A stretch of 11,419 nucleotides of DNA from JAQGJA01 sp965651535 (GTDB taxonomy: Bacteria; Pseudomonadota; Alphaproteobacteria; Micavibrionales; SZUA-601): the NCBI GenBank assembly GCA_965651535.1, contig CBFGSX010000050.1:1-11419 (forward strand). Reading direction: 5' to 3'. The notes beneath the pieces were generated by a model. That model had not been told where the DNA came from. It worked only from the letters and a program-made list of their open reading frames with translations, and made no database searches. Shown one piece after another: positions 1-5,672 of this stretch. The translations under genes were made by a program, and so were the position numbers. Position 1 is the stretch's first letter, and each line of letters opens with the position of its first letter.

Positions 1-675
1 GTCAAAGCGGGCAGCCGCTTCCATCAGGTGCTCGAAGTTGCCAGCCGTGTTGTCAGCCTGCATACCGTTGGTGTTGTTGCCGATAAACTTGGCATCGTAT
101 TCCGGCGCGTAGCTGATACCGGCCTGGAAGCCATTGAATTTCGGCGTAACATAGGTGATCTTGTCGGCATATTGGTCGCCGGAGGCGGAAGCCAGACCAT
201 TGGCATCAGCCGTACCCAGACCTTGCGCGCCTTCAGCGGCGTAGTCCTGACGATAGGTGCCTGCACCGTTGAAGAAGCTGAAATCGATGTCAGCGCCGTC
301 AAGGTTGGCATCAGCCGAAGGAGCCGAAACCTGCAACAGGTAAGCAGCGCCGTTTTCGCGGCCAAGGTTCACGCGACCCCAGTTGCCCGAGAAATACAGA
401 TAGGATTTCTCGATGGTATCTTCACCGTTATTCGCGCTGTTCTCTTGGAACAGGTCGCCGTGGTAACCGACCGTCAGGCCGTTATCCAGCGTGGTTTCGC
501 CCTGGAAGAAGATTTTGGTTTTGCGCTTGAGGTCGAATTCGCGCAGGTCGGCGGTATCCTGATCGGAATAACCGGCATAGCCTTTGAAGTAGCCGCCGAG
601 ATCCAGTTTGATCTCAGCTTGGGCGGCCGGAGCGATGAGCGCAAAAGCGGCCGTCGCGAGCAGCAGTTTTTTCAT
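1..675 (-). CDS. Outer-membrane porin, N-terminal part (gene runs off the window)
   Basis: The frame is open from the ATG at 675 to the window edge, giving 225 residues without a stop. The N-terminus is a clear signal peptide: MKKLLLATAAFALIAPAAQA with cleavage before Glu21. The mature part begins EIKLDLGGYFKGYAGYSDQD and alternates short beta-strand-like stretches (KTKIFFQGETTL, SYLYFSGNWGRVNLG, KITYVTPKFNGFQAGISYAPEY) with polar loops. This is the pattern of alphaproteobacterial trimeric general porins (gram-negative porin family), whose usual full length is about 350-420 aa, so roughly half is missing. The 'GRVNLGRENGA' stretch resembles the segment leading into the constriction loop of this family. 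It should sit in the outer membrane and pass small hydrophilic solutes. GGAG lies 9 nt before the ATG, inside a potential long-range stem described separately. Family assignment is confident; substrate cannot be read. Confidence 0.9.
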   Translation of the reverse strand, partial: MKKLLLATAAFALIAPAAQAEIKLDLGGYFKGYAGYSDQDTADLREFDLKRKTKIFFQGETTLDNGLTVGYHGDLFQENSANNGEDTIEKSYLYFSGNWGRVNLGRENGAAYLLQVSAPSADANLDGADIDFSFFNGAGTYRQDYAAEGAQGLGTADANGLASASGDQYADKITYVTPKFNGFQAGISYAPEYDAKFIGNNTNGMQADNTAGNFEHLMEAAARFD

Positions 676-680
676 GGTGT

Positions 681-764
681 GTTTCTCCAAAAAGATGAGC
701 CATCGGATGATGGCGTTTGTTGAATCGGACCGGACGGTTGGGGCCTCTGCTTTTTGGGAGAAAC
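681..764 (-). promoter_or_regulatory. Porin mRNA leader with a stem that could hide the ribosome binding site
   Basis: On the minus strand the porin Shine-Dalgarno region reads CTTTTTGGAGAAAC (694-681). Upstream in the same leader is GTTTCTCCCAAAAAG (764-750), its reverse complement apart from one extra C. The two can form a 14-bp stem with a single bulged C, burying the GGAG. The 55-nt loop between them contains a small hairpin, CCATC-ATCC-GATGG (713-700). An alternative pairing GGGCC/GGCCC (777-773 with 745-741) would place the anti-SD strand in a loop. The complementarity is directly visible; that it controls translation is inference. Confidence 0.6.
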
Positions 765-790
765 CTGTCCCCGGCCCGATCGCTGGGTGC

Positions 791-819
791 CATTTAAGCA
801 GGGCTGGAAGGAGCGTCAA
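791..819 (-). promoter_or_regulatory. Probable sigma-70 promoter of the porin gene, with overlapping palindrome
   Basis: Minus strand TTGACG (819-814), a 17-nt spacer, then TAAATG (796-791; or TTAAAT with a 16-nt spacer). This predicts a start near 784 and a leader of about 110 nt. The -35 lies inside the palindrome GAGCGT-CA-ACGCTC (811-824, plus strand), which has perfect 6-bp arms and could be a repressor or activator site. Box match and palindrome are seen; promoter use is inferred. Confidence 0.55.
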
Positions 820-879
820 CGCTCTGAAGCCTGTTTTTGCTTACTCCGCCGCGCGCTGTGGCGCAAAAGCCACAAAGTG

Positions 880-894
880 TTAATGGCGCGTAAA
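880..894 (-). promoter_or_regulatory. Possible CtrA-type half-matched site
   Basis: The minus strand reads TTTA-CGCGCCA-TTAAC. The alphaproteobacterial CtrA box is TTAA-N7-TTAAC, so one half-site is exact and the other has one mismatch. It lies about 60 bp upstream of the porin -35. A single near-match in a 450-bp gap is weak evidence, and the assignment rests only on the motif. Confidence 0.25.
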
Positions 895-969
895 AATCCG
901 GAAATGCCTTGTTTTTGGGCAGTTTCGGGCAATTTTGCAGCGACTCAAAAGGTTAATTCCGCTTTCTGA

Positions 970-978
970 TGTGGATAA
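970..978 (-). promoter_or_regulatory. Perfect DnaA-box 9-mer
   Basis: The plus strand TGTGGATAA is the exact reverse complement of the DnaA box TTATCCACA. It is a single copy in the gap between the porin promoter and the DUF559 unit, with no AT-rich unwinding region or box cluster around it, so an origin is unlikely. It could be a regulatory DnaA site or chance. Confidence 0.3.
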
Positions 979-1085
979 GTTTTCCCGGCCCCGGTTGTCG
1001 TGTTATGTCTATAAATTAGCGCACGGTTGAGGTTTACCCCCTAACGCCCTGCATTGTTGCGGTTTTCGTTGATTCGCCCCAAATC

Positions 1086-1141
1086 ACCTCTCCCCTTGCG
1101 GGAGAGGTCGACCGCGCGATAGCGTGGTCGGGAGAGGGGGC
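1086..1141 (+). repeat. Left hairpin repeat bounding the DUF559 gene
   Basis: Three parts follow in order. First is a hairpin ACCTCTCCC-CTTGC-GGGAGAGGT (1086-1108, 9-bp perfect arms). Next is a second hairpin CGACCGCGC-GATA-GCGTGGTCG (1109-1130, 9 bp with one G-T pair). Last is GGGAGAGGGGGC (1130-1141), which ends directly at the ATG at 1142 and serves as its Shine-Dalgarno. The first and last parts recur inverted at 1475-1523, so the gene is framed by matching ends. Confidence 0.85.
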
Positions 1142-1501
1142 ATGAACAAGAAACCCTATATCGCACAAAAGCGTGCCGTGGCCTTGCGGAACAGCCAGAC
1201 GGATGCCGAAAAAATCGTCTGGTCTTTCGTGCGCGCGCACAAGATCGGGCTGAAATTCAAGCGGCAACAACCCATCGACCGCTATATCGTCGATTTCGTC
1301 TGTTTTGAAAAAAGACTGATTATCGAGATCGATGGCGGGCAGCATACGGTTGAAAAAGACAAAACCCGCACCGAATATCTCGAACGAAACGGATTTACGA
1401 TTCTGCGTTTTTGGAACAATGAGGTCATCGAAAATAAAGAGGGCGTTTACCACGCCATCGAGCAGGCTTTGAAAGCCCCCTCTCCCAGCGCTGCGCGCTA
1501 A
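1142..1501 (+). CDS. DUF559 family protein, Vsr-like PD-(D/E)XK nuclease fold
   Basis: This 119-residue protein matches the DUF559 pattern nearly throughout. It shows an N-terminal helix rich in R/A/Q (residues 10-32) and 'GLKFKRQQPIDRYIVDFVC' with Asp51. The strand 'LIIEIDGGQH' (Glu62, Asp64, His68) follows, then 'TILRFWNNEVIENKEGV' (about 86-102). DUF559 belongs to the PD-(D/E)XK nuclease superfamily related to very-short-patch repair endonucleases, and Asp51 with Glu62/Asp64 are the likely metal ligands. Its natural role is not established. I chose ATG 1142 over GTG 1124 because GGAG at 1131-1134 is correctly spaced and GTG 1124 lies inside the second repeat hairpin. The last residues (APSPSAAR) are encoded by the right repeat. 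No convincing promoter was seen. The gene looks AT-richer than its neighbours by eye. Confidence 0.88.
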   Translation: MNKKPYIAQKRAVALRNSQTDAEKIVWSFVRAHKIGLKFKRQQPIDRYIVDFVCFEKRLIIEIDGGQHTVEKDKTRTEYLERNGFTILRFWNNEVIENKEGVYHAIEQALKAPSPSAAR

Positions 1502-1523
1502 CCTCTCCCGCGAGGGGAGAGGT
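1475..1523 (-). repeat. Right hairpin repeat bounding the DUF559 gene
   Basis: Read on the minus strand it is ACCTCTCCC-CTCGC-GGGAGAGGT (1523-1501), then 14 nt TAGCGCGCAGCGCT, then GGGAGAGGGGGC (1486-1475). The outer hairpin and inner 12-mer are the same as in the left repeat in inverted orientation; only the hairpin loop (CTCGC against CTTGC) and the spacer differ. The DUF559 stop codon (1499-1501) falls inside it. The hairpin ends 8 nt from the mgtE stop codon and may help end mgtE transcription, though no T-tract follows on that strand. Confidence 0.85.
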
Positions 1524-1531
1524 ATAAAACC

Positions 1532-2992
1532 TCACACCAGATACAGCGTCGCGAGGCCCAGAAACGCAAAGAACCCGACAATATCGGTGGTGGTGGTCAA
1601 GAACACGCCCGAGGCGATGGCCGGGTCGATCTCGAAGCGATCGAGCGTGATCGGGATCAGCGTCCCCATCAGCCCCGCCACGAAAAGATTGATCACCATC
1701 GCCGCGCCGATCACGCCGCCTAAGACGGGATCGCCGAACCACAGCCACGCCACGCAGCCGACCAGCACGGCAAAGGCCGCGCCGTTCATCACGCCGACCA
1801 GAACCTCTTTCATCGTCACGCGCCAGTAATTGGCCGCCGACAATTCCTTGGTCGCCAGCGCACGCACGGCCACCGTCAAGGCCTGGGTTCCCGCATTGCC
1901 GCCCATGCCCGCGACAATCGGCATCAGGATCGCCAGCGCGACGACCTTGTCCAGCGTCGCTTCGAACAGACCCACGACGGAGGCCGCCAGAAACGCCGTG
2001 AACAGATTGATGAACAGCCAACGAAAACGCGACACGGCGGTGCGCACGGCCCCTTCGCCCAGATCGTCGTGCTCGACCCCCCCAAGAAAAAGCAAATCCT
2101 CGCTCGCCTCTTCCTCGACGACGGACACGATATCGTCGACGGTGATGACGCCGATCAGGCGCTCGACGGAATCCACCACCGCCACCGAGGTCAGGGTCAC
2201 GCGTTTGAACAGCGCGGCCACTTCCTCCTGATCGGTGTCGGCGGGGACGGTATGCACATCCGTTTCCGCGATCTCGGCAATCTTTTGGCCGCGGCGGGCG
2301 CGCAGCAGCTGGCCGATGGCGATCTGCCCCATCACGCGGTGGCGCGGATCGACGATGAAAATATCATAGAGCTGTTCGGGCAGCTCGTCGCGCATCGCCT
2401 GGAGATAGTCCAGAGCCTTGCCGACCGTCCAGAATTGCGGGATCGCCACCATCTCGCGCTGCATGAGACGTCCGGCGGAATCCTCGGGAAAGGTCAGCCC
2501 CTCTTCAACCAGCGCGCGGATCTGGCCGCTCACGTGGTGCAGAATTTCCTTACGCCTCTCGTCGTCGAAATCCTCAATCAGGCGGATGGCGTCGTCGGTC
2601 TCGAGATCGGCAACGATCGCGCCGATCTGGCGCGGGGGCAGCACCTCGAAAATCTGTTTCAGACGCTCGTGACCCATATAGGCATAGACCTCGGAATCGA
2701 GAATCCCGTGCAGATGCCGCACCAGGTCGAGCGCGTCCTCGCGGCCCGCCTTTTCAAGAAGCCGCGCGATATCGGACGGCTCCAGTTCGTCGATCTCCTG
2801 TTCGACGGTCAGCCAGTCTTCCGCGCGCGCGGCGGCGACAATCGCCCCAAACGTCTCGTCGCTCAGGCCATAGAAATTTTCTTCCTCGGTTTCAGGGAAC
2901 AGATCATGCGAGGGCGCCCATTCGGTCGCTTCCGGCATCAGCTCGTCCAGCGTTTCATCGCGCAGATCGTTCGGGTTCTTTTCATCCACCAT
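1532..2992 (-). CDS. mgtE: MgtE-type magnesium transporter
   Basis: A 486-aa inner-membrane Mg2+ channel/transporter. Domains in order: an acidic N-terminal tail; the MgtE N-domain (about 45-165, superhelical, with 'LHGILDSEVYAYMGHERLK'); paired CBS domains (about 170-300, 'GRLMQREMVAIPQFWTVGKAL' and 'IGVITVDDIVSVV'); and a five-helix pore domain (about 325-486). The pore carries the family signature PIVAGMGGNAGTQ at 358-370 and, in the last helix, TTTTDIVGF with Asp470. That position corresponds to the pore Asp that lines the Mg2+ site in the Thermus protein. In this family the N and CBS domains sense cytosolic Mg2+ and gate the pore. The length is typical. The start at 2992 gives a plausible acidic N-terminus; only a weak AGG precedes it. 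It is divergent from the exported-protein gene at 3082 with an 89-bp gap and appears monocistronic. Confidence 0.95.
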   Translation of the reverse strand: MVDEKNPNDLRDETLDELMPEATEWAPSHDLFPETEEENFYGLSDETFGAIVAAARAEDWLTVEQEIDELEPSDIARLLEKAGREDALDLVRHLHGILDSEVYAYMGHERLKQIFEVLPPRQIGAIVADLETDDAIRLIEDFDDERRKEILHHVSGQIRALVEEGLTFPEDSAGRLMQREMVAIPQFWTVGKALDYLQAMRDELPEQLYDIFIVDPRHRVMGQIAIGQLLRARRGQKIAEIAETDVHTVPADTDQEEVAALFKRVTLTSVAVVDSVERLIGVITVDDIVSVVEEEASEDLLFLGGVEHDDLGEGAVRTAVSRFRWLFINLFTAFLAASVVGLFEATLDKVVALAILMPIVAGMGGNAGTQALTVAVRALATKELSAANYWRVTMKEVLVGVMNGAAFAVLVGCVAWLWFGDPVLGGVIGAAMVINLFVAGLMGTLIPITLDRFEIDPAIASGVFLTTTTDIVGFFAFLGLATLYLV

Positions 2993-3047
2993 GGGGCAAA
3001 CCTAGGCGCAGGTTCTTAATAAAACCATCACGGCGGCGATTCCGTTC

Positions 3048-3075
3048 TTGCCCGCATATCAAGCTTATGTATAAT
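3048..3075 (+). promoter_or_regulatory. Promoter of the first exported-protein gene, placing the mRNA start at the ATG
   Basis: TTGCCC (3048-3053), a 16-nt spacer, then a perfect TATAAT (3070-3075). The expected start falls at about 3081-3083, which coincides with the ATG at 3082. No Shine-Dalgarno precedes that ATG (CCTGCC), so a leaderless transcript is the simplest reading. Confidence 0.6.
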
Positions 3076-3081
3076 CCTGCC

Positions 3082-4383
3082 ATGTTCCGTTCCGCCGCCC
3101 GATTCGTCTTTCCGCTTGCCGTGACCGCCGCCGCGTTCTTCGGCGGCCGCAGCCAGGCCCAGAATGCGCCCGAGAACCCCTATGCGGTGCCGATGCGCGA
3201 CACCACCCGCACCTCCTATGCTGCAACGCTTTTCTACGCCATGGGACCGCAAATGGGGCCGCAGCCGGAAAAACGCGCGCCGATCGTTGAAAAAAGATGT
3301 CTGGCCATTCGCAGCACAGCCCTTGCCTCAGCGCATTACACGACAAGTTTCGGCATCGGCGACGGGGCGACCCCCTTTGACAGCGCCCGCGTCGCGCACA
3401 GCCTGTCACAGCTCGGCACGGTCGATACGCATTGTTACAACGTCGTGCTCGATTTTCAATCGGCGAGCGTCACGCGCAGCGCTCAAGACACGACATGGAT
3501 CGAAAAACAAATCTATCACAACGATACCTCCCGACCGCTTGACTCCCCCGCGCTCTTCGGCGCCATGGGGAAAACGCTTGCCGAAATCGCACAGGAAGAA
3601 CATGACGAAATACACGTTCTGGTCGCCATCCCCGGCGCCATGAACGCGGTGAACGATTTCGGGAAATTACCGCCGGGCACACGCCTGCTGGTCATGTCCG
3701 ATACAAAAAGCCCGCTTTACAACCCCGCCTTGCGCCTGATGGCGACGCTCAACCCGCACGGCCTCAACCATACGAATGTGCAACGCACCCCGAGCGCTTT
3801 TCTGCGGCGGCTCAACAGCAGCCTTGCCCCCCGAGCGCTGGATCGCGGCGAAATCATCGACCCGTTCTATTTTCTTGAGACCGCCATTGCCGTATCGGAC
3901 AAGGAAAACAAGCTCCTTGCCGTATTCGTCACCGATCAAAAAGCGGAAACCATCACCGTCGACGGCAAAACGGTTTATGGCGGCGGCAATGAAGTGATCG
4001 TCGTCGATCTCGAGGAGATGGCCGGAAAATTGCTGACCGAGCATAAAAAATCCTTCACCGGGGCGGGGGCGGGCTATATCACCGGCGCACAATCACTGGC
4101 GGCGGAAAAACTGTTCAAAAAACTGGCCAGAAAAAACTGGCCGCTTGACAGCCTCGATGCCCTGACCGGCCCGCAGGAACATCTCTTTCACGACGCGTTT
4201 TCGGTTCACCCGCTTCAGGCGATGAAAGCCATGGCGCTGGAGTTTGTCTCAAGCGACGACCCCAAGACCGAAAAGCCGCGCTATCTTCTGGACGGGGCGG
4301 GCATGACGGGCGCGGAATATTTCCGGCGGCATTGTATGGGATATACCGCGCCCCCGGGGCTTAGCCGCCACGCCCCGCGGTAA
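3082..4383 (+). CDS. Exported protein, unknown family, paralogue of the next gene lacking its HG/C residues
   Basis: A 433-aa protein I cannot assign to a named family. It starts with a signal peptide (MFRSAARFVFPLAVTAAAFFGG..., likely cleaved after SQA at residue 26), so it is probably periplasmic or secreted. ATG 3082 is preferred to the in-frame ATG 3067 because 3067 lies inside the promoter next to TATAAT. Several blocks align with the neighbour at 4437: 'ARVAHSLSQLG...CYNVVL' (about 102-123), 'LFGAMGKTL' (158-166), 'KLPPGTRLLVMSDTKSPLY' (195-213) and 'LLAVFVTDQKAET' (278-290). Where the neighbour has His-Gly and Cys, this protein has Gln126-Ser127 and Pro184, so if the neighbour is a peptidase this one is an inactive relative. 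Mature cysteines are at 73, 118 and 418. Function unknown; the paralogy is my reading of short ungapped matches. Confidence 0.8.
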   Translation: MFRSAARFVFPLAVTAAAFFGGRSQAQNAPENPYAVPMRDTTRTSYAATLFYAMGPQMGPQPEKRAPIVEKRCLAIRSTALASAHYTTSFGIGDGATPFDSARVAHSLSQLGTVDTHCYNVVLDFQSASVTRSAQDTTWIEKQIYHNDTSRPLDSPALFGAMGKTLAEIAQEEHDEIHVLVAIPGAMNAVNDFGKLPPGTRLLVMSDTKSPLYNPALRLMATLNPHGLNHTNVQRTPSAFLRRLNSSLAPRALDRGEIIDPFYFLETAIAVSDKENKLLAVFVTDQKAETITVDGKTVYGGGNEVIVVDLEEMAGKLLTEHKKSFTGAGAGYITGAQSLAAEKLFKKLARKNWPLDSLDALTGPQEHLFHDAFSVHPLQAMKAMALEFVSSDDPKTEKPRYLLDGAGMTGAEYFRRHCMGYTAPPGLSRHAPR

Positions 4384-4400
4384 TCTTTTAGACATAATTA

Positions 4401-4429
4401 TTGAATTGTTAGCCCAATTCGGGTAAGGT
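4401..4429 (+). promoter_or_regulatory. Probable promoter of the second exported-protein gene, with inverted repeat
   Basis: TTGAAT (4401-4406), a 17-nt spacer, TAAGGT (4424-4429; weak -10), predicting a start at about 4436-4437 where the ATG lies. The spacer region holds GAATTG-TTAGCC-CAATTC (4403-4420), an inverted repeat placed like an operator. AAGG at 4425-4428 is also 8 nt from the ATG, so if transcription starts further upstream it could act as a Shine-Dalgarno. Confidence 0.45.
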
Positions 4430-4436
4430 TCGGAAT

Positions 4437-5672
4437 ATGCGCGCACCCTTTCTTGTCACCGCCTTGCTGGCGACCTCGGCTTTGTTCACCAGTTTGGCCG
4501 GATTCGGGCAAGCCAAGCCGGATAAAAAGAAAAAACTCGCCGCCACCTATAGTTTTTTCGAATTTGCCGAAAACCGCGAATACCGCGACCGAACCGAAAA
4601 AGACATCGCCCTGACCGATTCACTGCTGCGCAAACATTCGCAAGAAGCGGCGACGCTTTTCCACCTAAGCCTTGATGAACCGACGCGTTATCGCGACATT
4701 GCCGCCACCCTGGACAGGCTGGGGGAGTTTGAGGCGAACACGCATAACATCACGGTGCGCGGCCACGGCGCAGTCGAAAAGACCCAAAACCGCTTTGTCG
4801 AATACGTCACCGATCACACGCTGAGCAACGACACGATCAGCCTGATGGCCTGGGACGCACGCGGCGCGCTTGAACCCCTGCCGCCGCTATCGGCCGCGAC
4901 GCTTTTCCGCACCATGGGAGACGCTCTGACGGCACAAGACCCGAAACACAAAAACAAGGTGCGCGTCCATTATGCGTCCTGCTATCCCTTGGCCGCTTTG
5001 GTCGGGGTCGGGCATTTGCCGCCCGGCGCAGAGGTGCTGTTCCTCGAGGATGAAAAAAACGTCCTCTACAGCTATCGCAAGGCTTTTGCCGTGTCGATGG
5101 ACGGCGTGATGATGGTCGGCCGCGACAAGGTCTTGGAGAATTTTGCGGCGCACGACCAGTTCATCGAAACCGCCATGATGGCGCAAAACGGCACGGCAGG
5201 CGCCCGCAAGGAAAACTGGAACCGCCGCCCCTATCTGGCTTTCGTAACGGCGCCATCGAAAACGGAAGCGCCCTATGTCGTAATTCCCGAAGACGGGGCC
5301 GTGCCGGACGATACCGTGCGTTTCGGGCCAAACCCGGTGCGCGTGCTGGATTTCCGAACCGAGGCGGTACGCTATTTCGACCGCCACAAGGAAAAGGACG
5401 CGCGCGCGTTTTTCGACGATTACCTCCTATGGTTCGACGACACGCGCATGGAGAACATCATGGAGACATGGCGCAGCGTGAAAAACGAAAAGGAATTCGA
5501 CGAGAAACTGACGGACGAGGAACAGCGTTTCACCTATCTTTTGACCTATCGCACGATCAAGGAGAAAAAGGAGATCGATCTTCTGCCGTCTCTGAATTCG
5601 TTTTACGAACACCGCATGATCGAGAACCGTTTTGCCAACGCGCCGAAACCGCCGCGCGTCGTGCCACGCTAG
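4437..5672 (+). CDS. Exported protein with possible caspase/C80-like HG...C dyad
   Basis: A 411-aa protein of no family I recognise. It has a signal peptide (MRAPFLVTALLATSALFTSLAG..., cleavage near GQA26) followed by a Lys-rich stretch. The middle resembles clan CD cysteine peptidases. A hydrophobic strand ends in His110-Gly111 ('NITVRGHG'). After it come a loop, a helix 'LSAATLFRTMGDAL' (151-164), a strand 'KVRVHYASC' ending at Cys182, and a further strand 'AEVLFLED' (198-205). In C80/caspase-type folds the catalytic His precedes Gly and the Cys ends the next core strand. The His-Cys spacing of 72 is longer than the roughly 45-55 common in that clan. The C-terminal third is charged and probably helical. 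It lies 53 bp after its paralogue, with its own promoter. Its TAG overlaps the malic enzyme stop. Coding status is confident; the peptidase idea is inference. Confidence 0.8.
   Translation: MRAPFLVTALLATSALFTSLAGFGQAKPDKKKKLAATYSFFEFAENREYRDRTEKDIALTDSLLRKHSQEAATLFHLSLDEPTRYRDIAATLDRLGEFEANTHNITVRGHGAVEKTQNRFVEYVTDHTLSNDTISLMAWDARGALEPLPPLSAATLFRTMGDALTAQDPKHKNKVRVHYASCYPLAALVGVGHLPPGAEVLFLEDEKNVLYSYRKAFAVSMDGVMMVGRDKVLENFAAHDQFIETAMMAQNGTAGARKENWNRRPYLAFVTAPSKTEAPYVVIPEDGAVPDDTVRFGPNPVRVLDFRTEAVRYFDRHKEKDARAFFDDYLLWFDDTRMENIMETWRSVKNEKEFDEKLTDEEQRFTYLLTYRTIKEKKEIDLLPSLNSFYEHRMIENRFANAPKPPRVVPR

Noticed and set aside
28..723. Long plus-strand frame opposite the porin
   Set aside because: It is antisense to a convincing porin with a signal peptide and RBS; its translation has no recognisable features.
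960..1020. Replication origin around the DnaA box
   Set aside because: There is only one box, no AT-rich unwinding element and no origin-associated genes nearby.
1124..1141. GTG start extending DUF559 by six residues
   Set aside because: It lies inside the second repeat hairpin and has no SD, whereas ATG 1142 has a correctly spaced GGAG.
2069..3019. 316-codon plus-strand frame opposite mgtE
   Set aside because: It is a GC-rich antisense shadow; mgtE has the full family signature across the same DNA.
3067..3081. Upstream ATG for the first exported protein
   Set aside because: The ATG overlaps the TATAAT promoter region, lacks an SD and would put five extra residues before the signal peptide.
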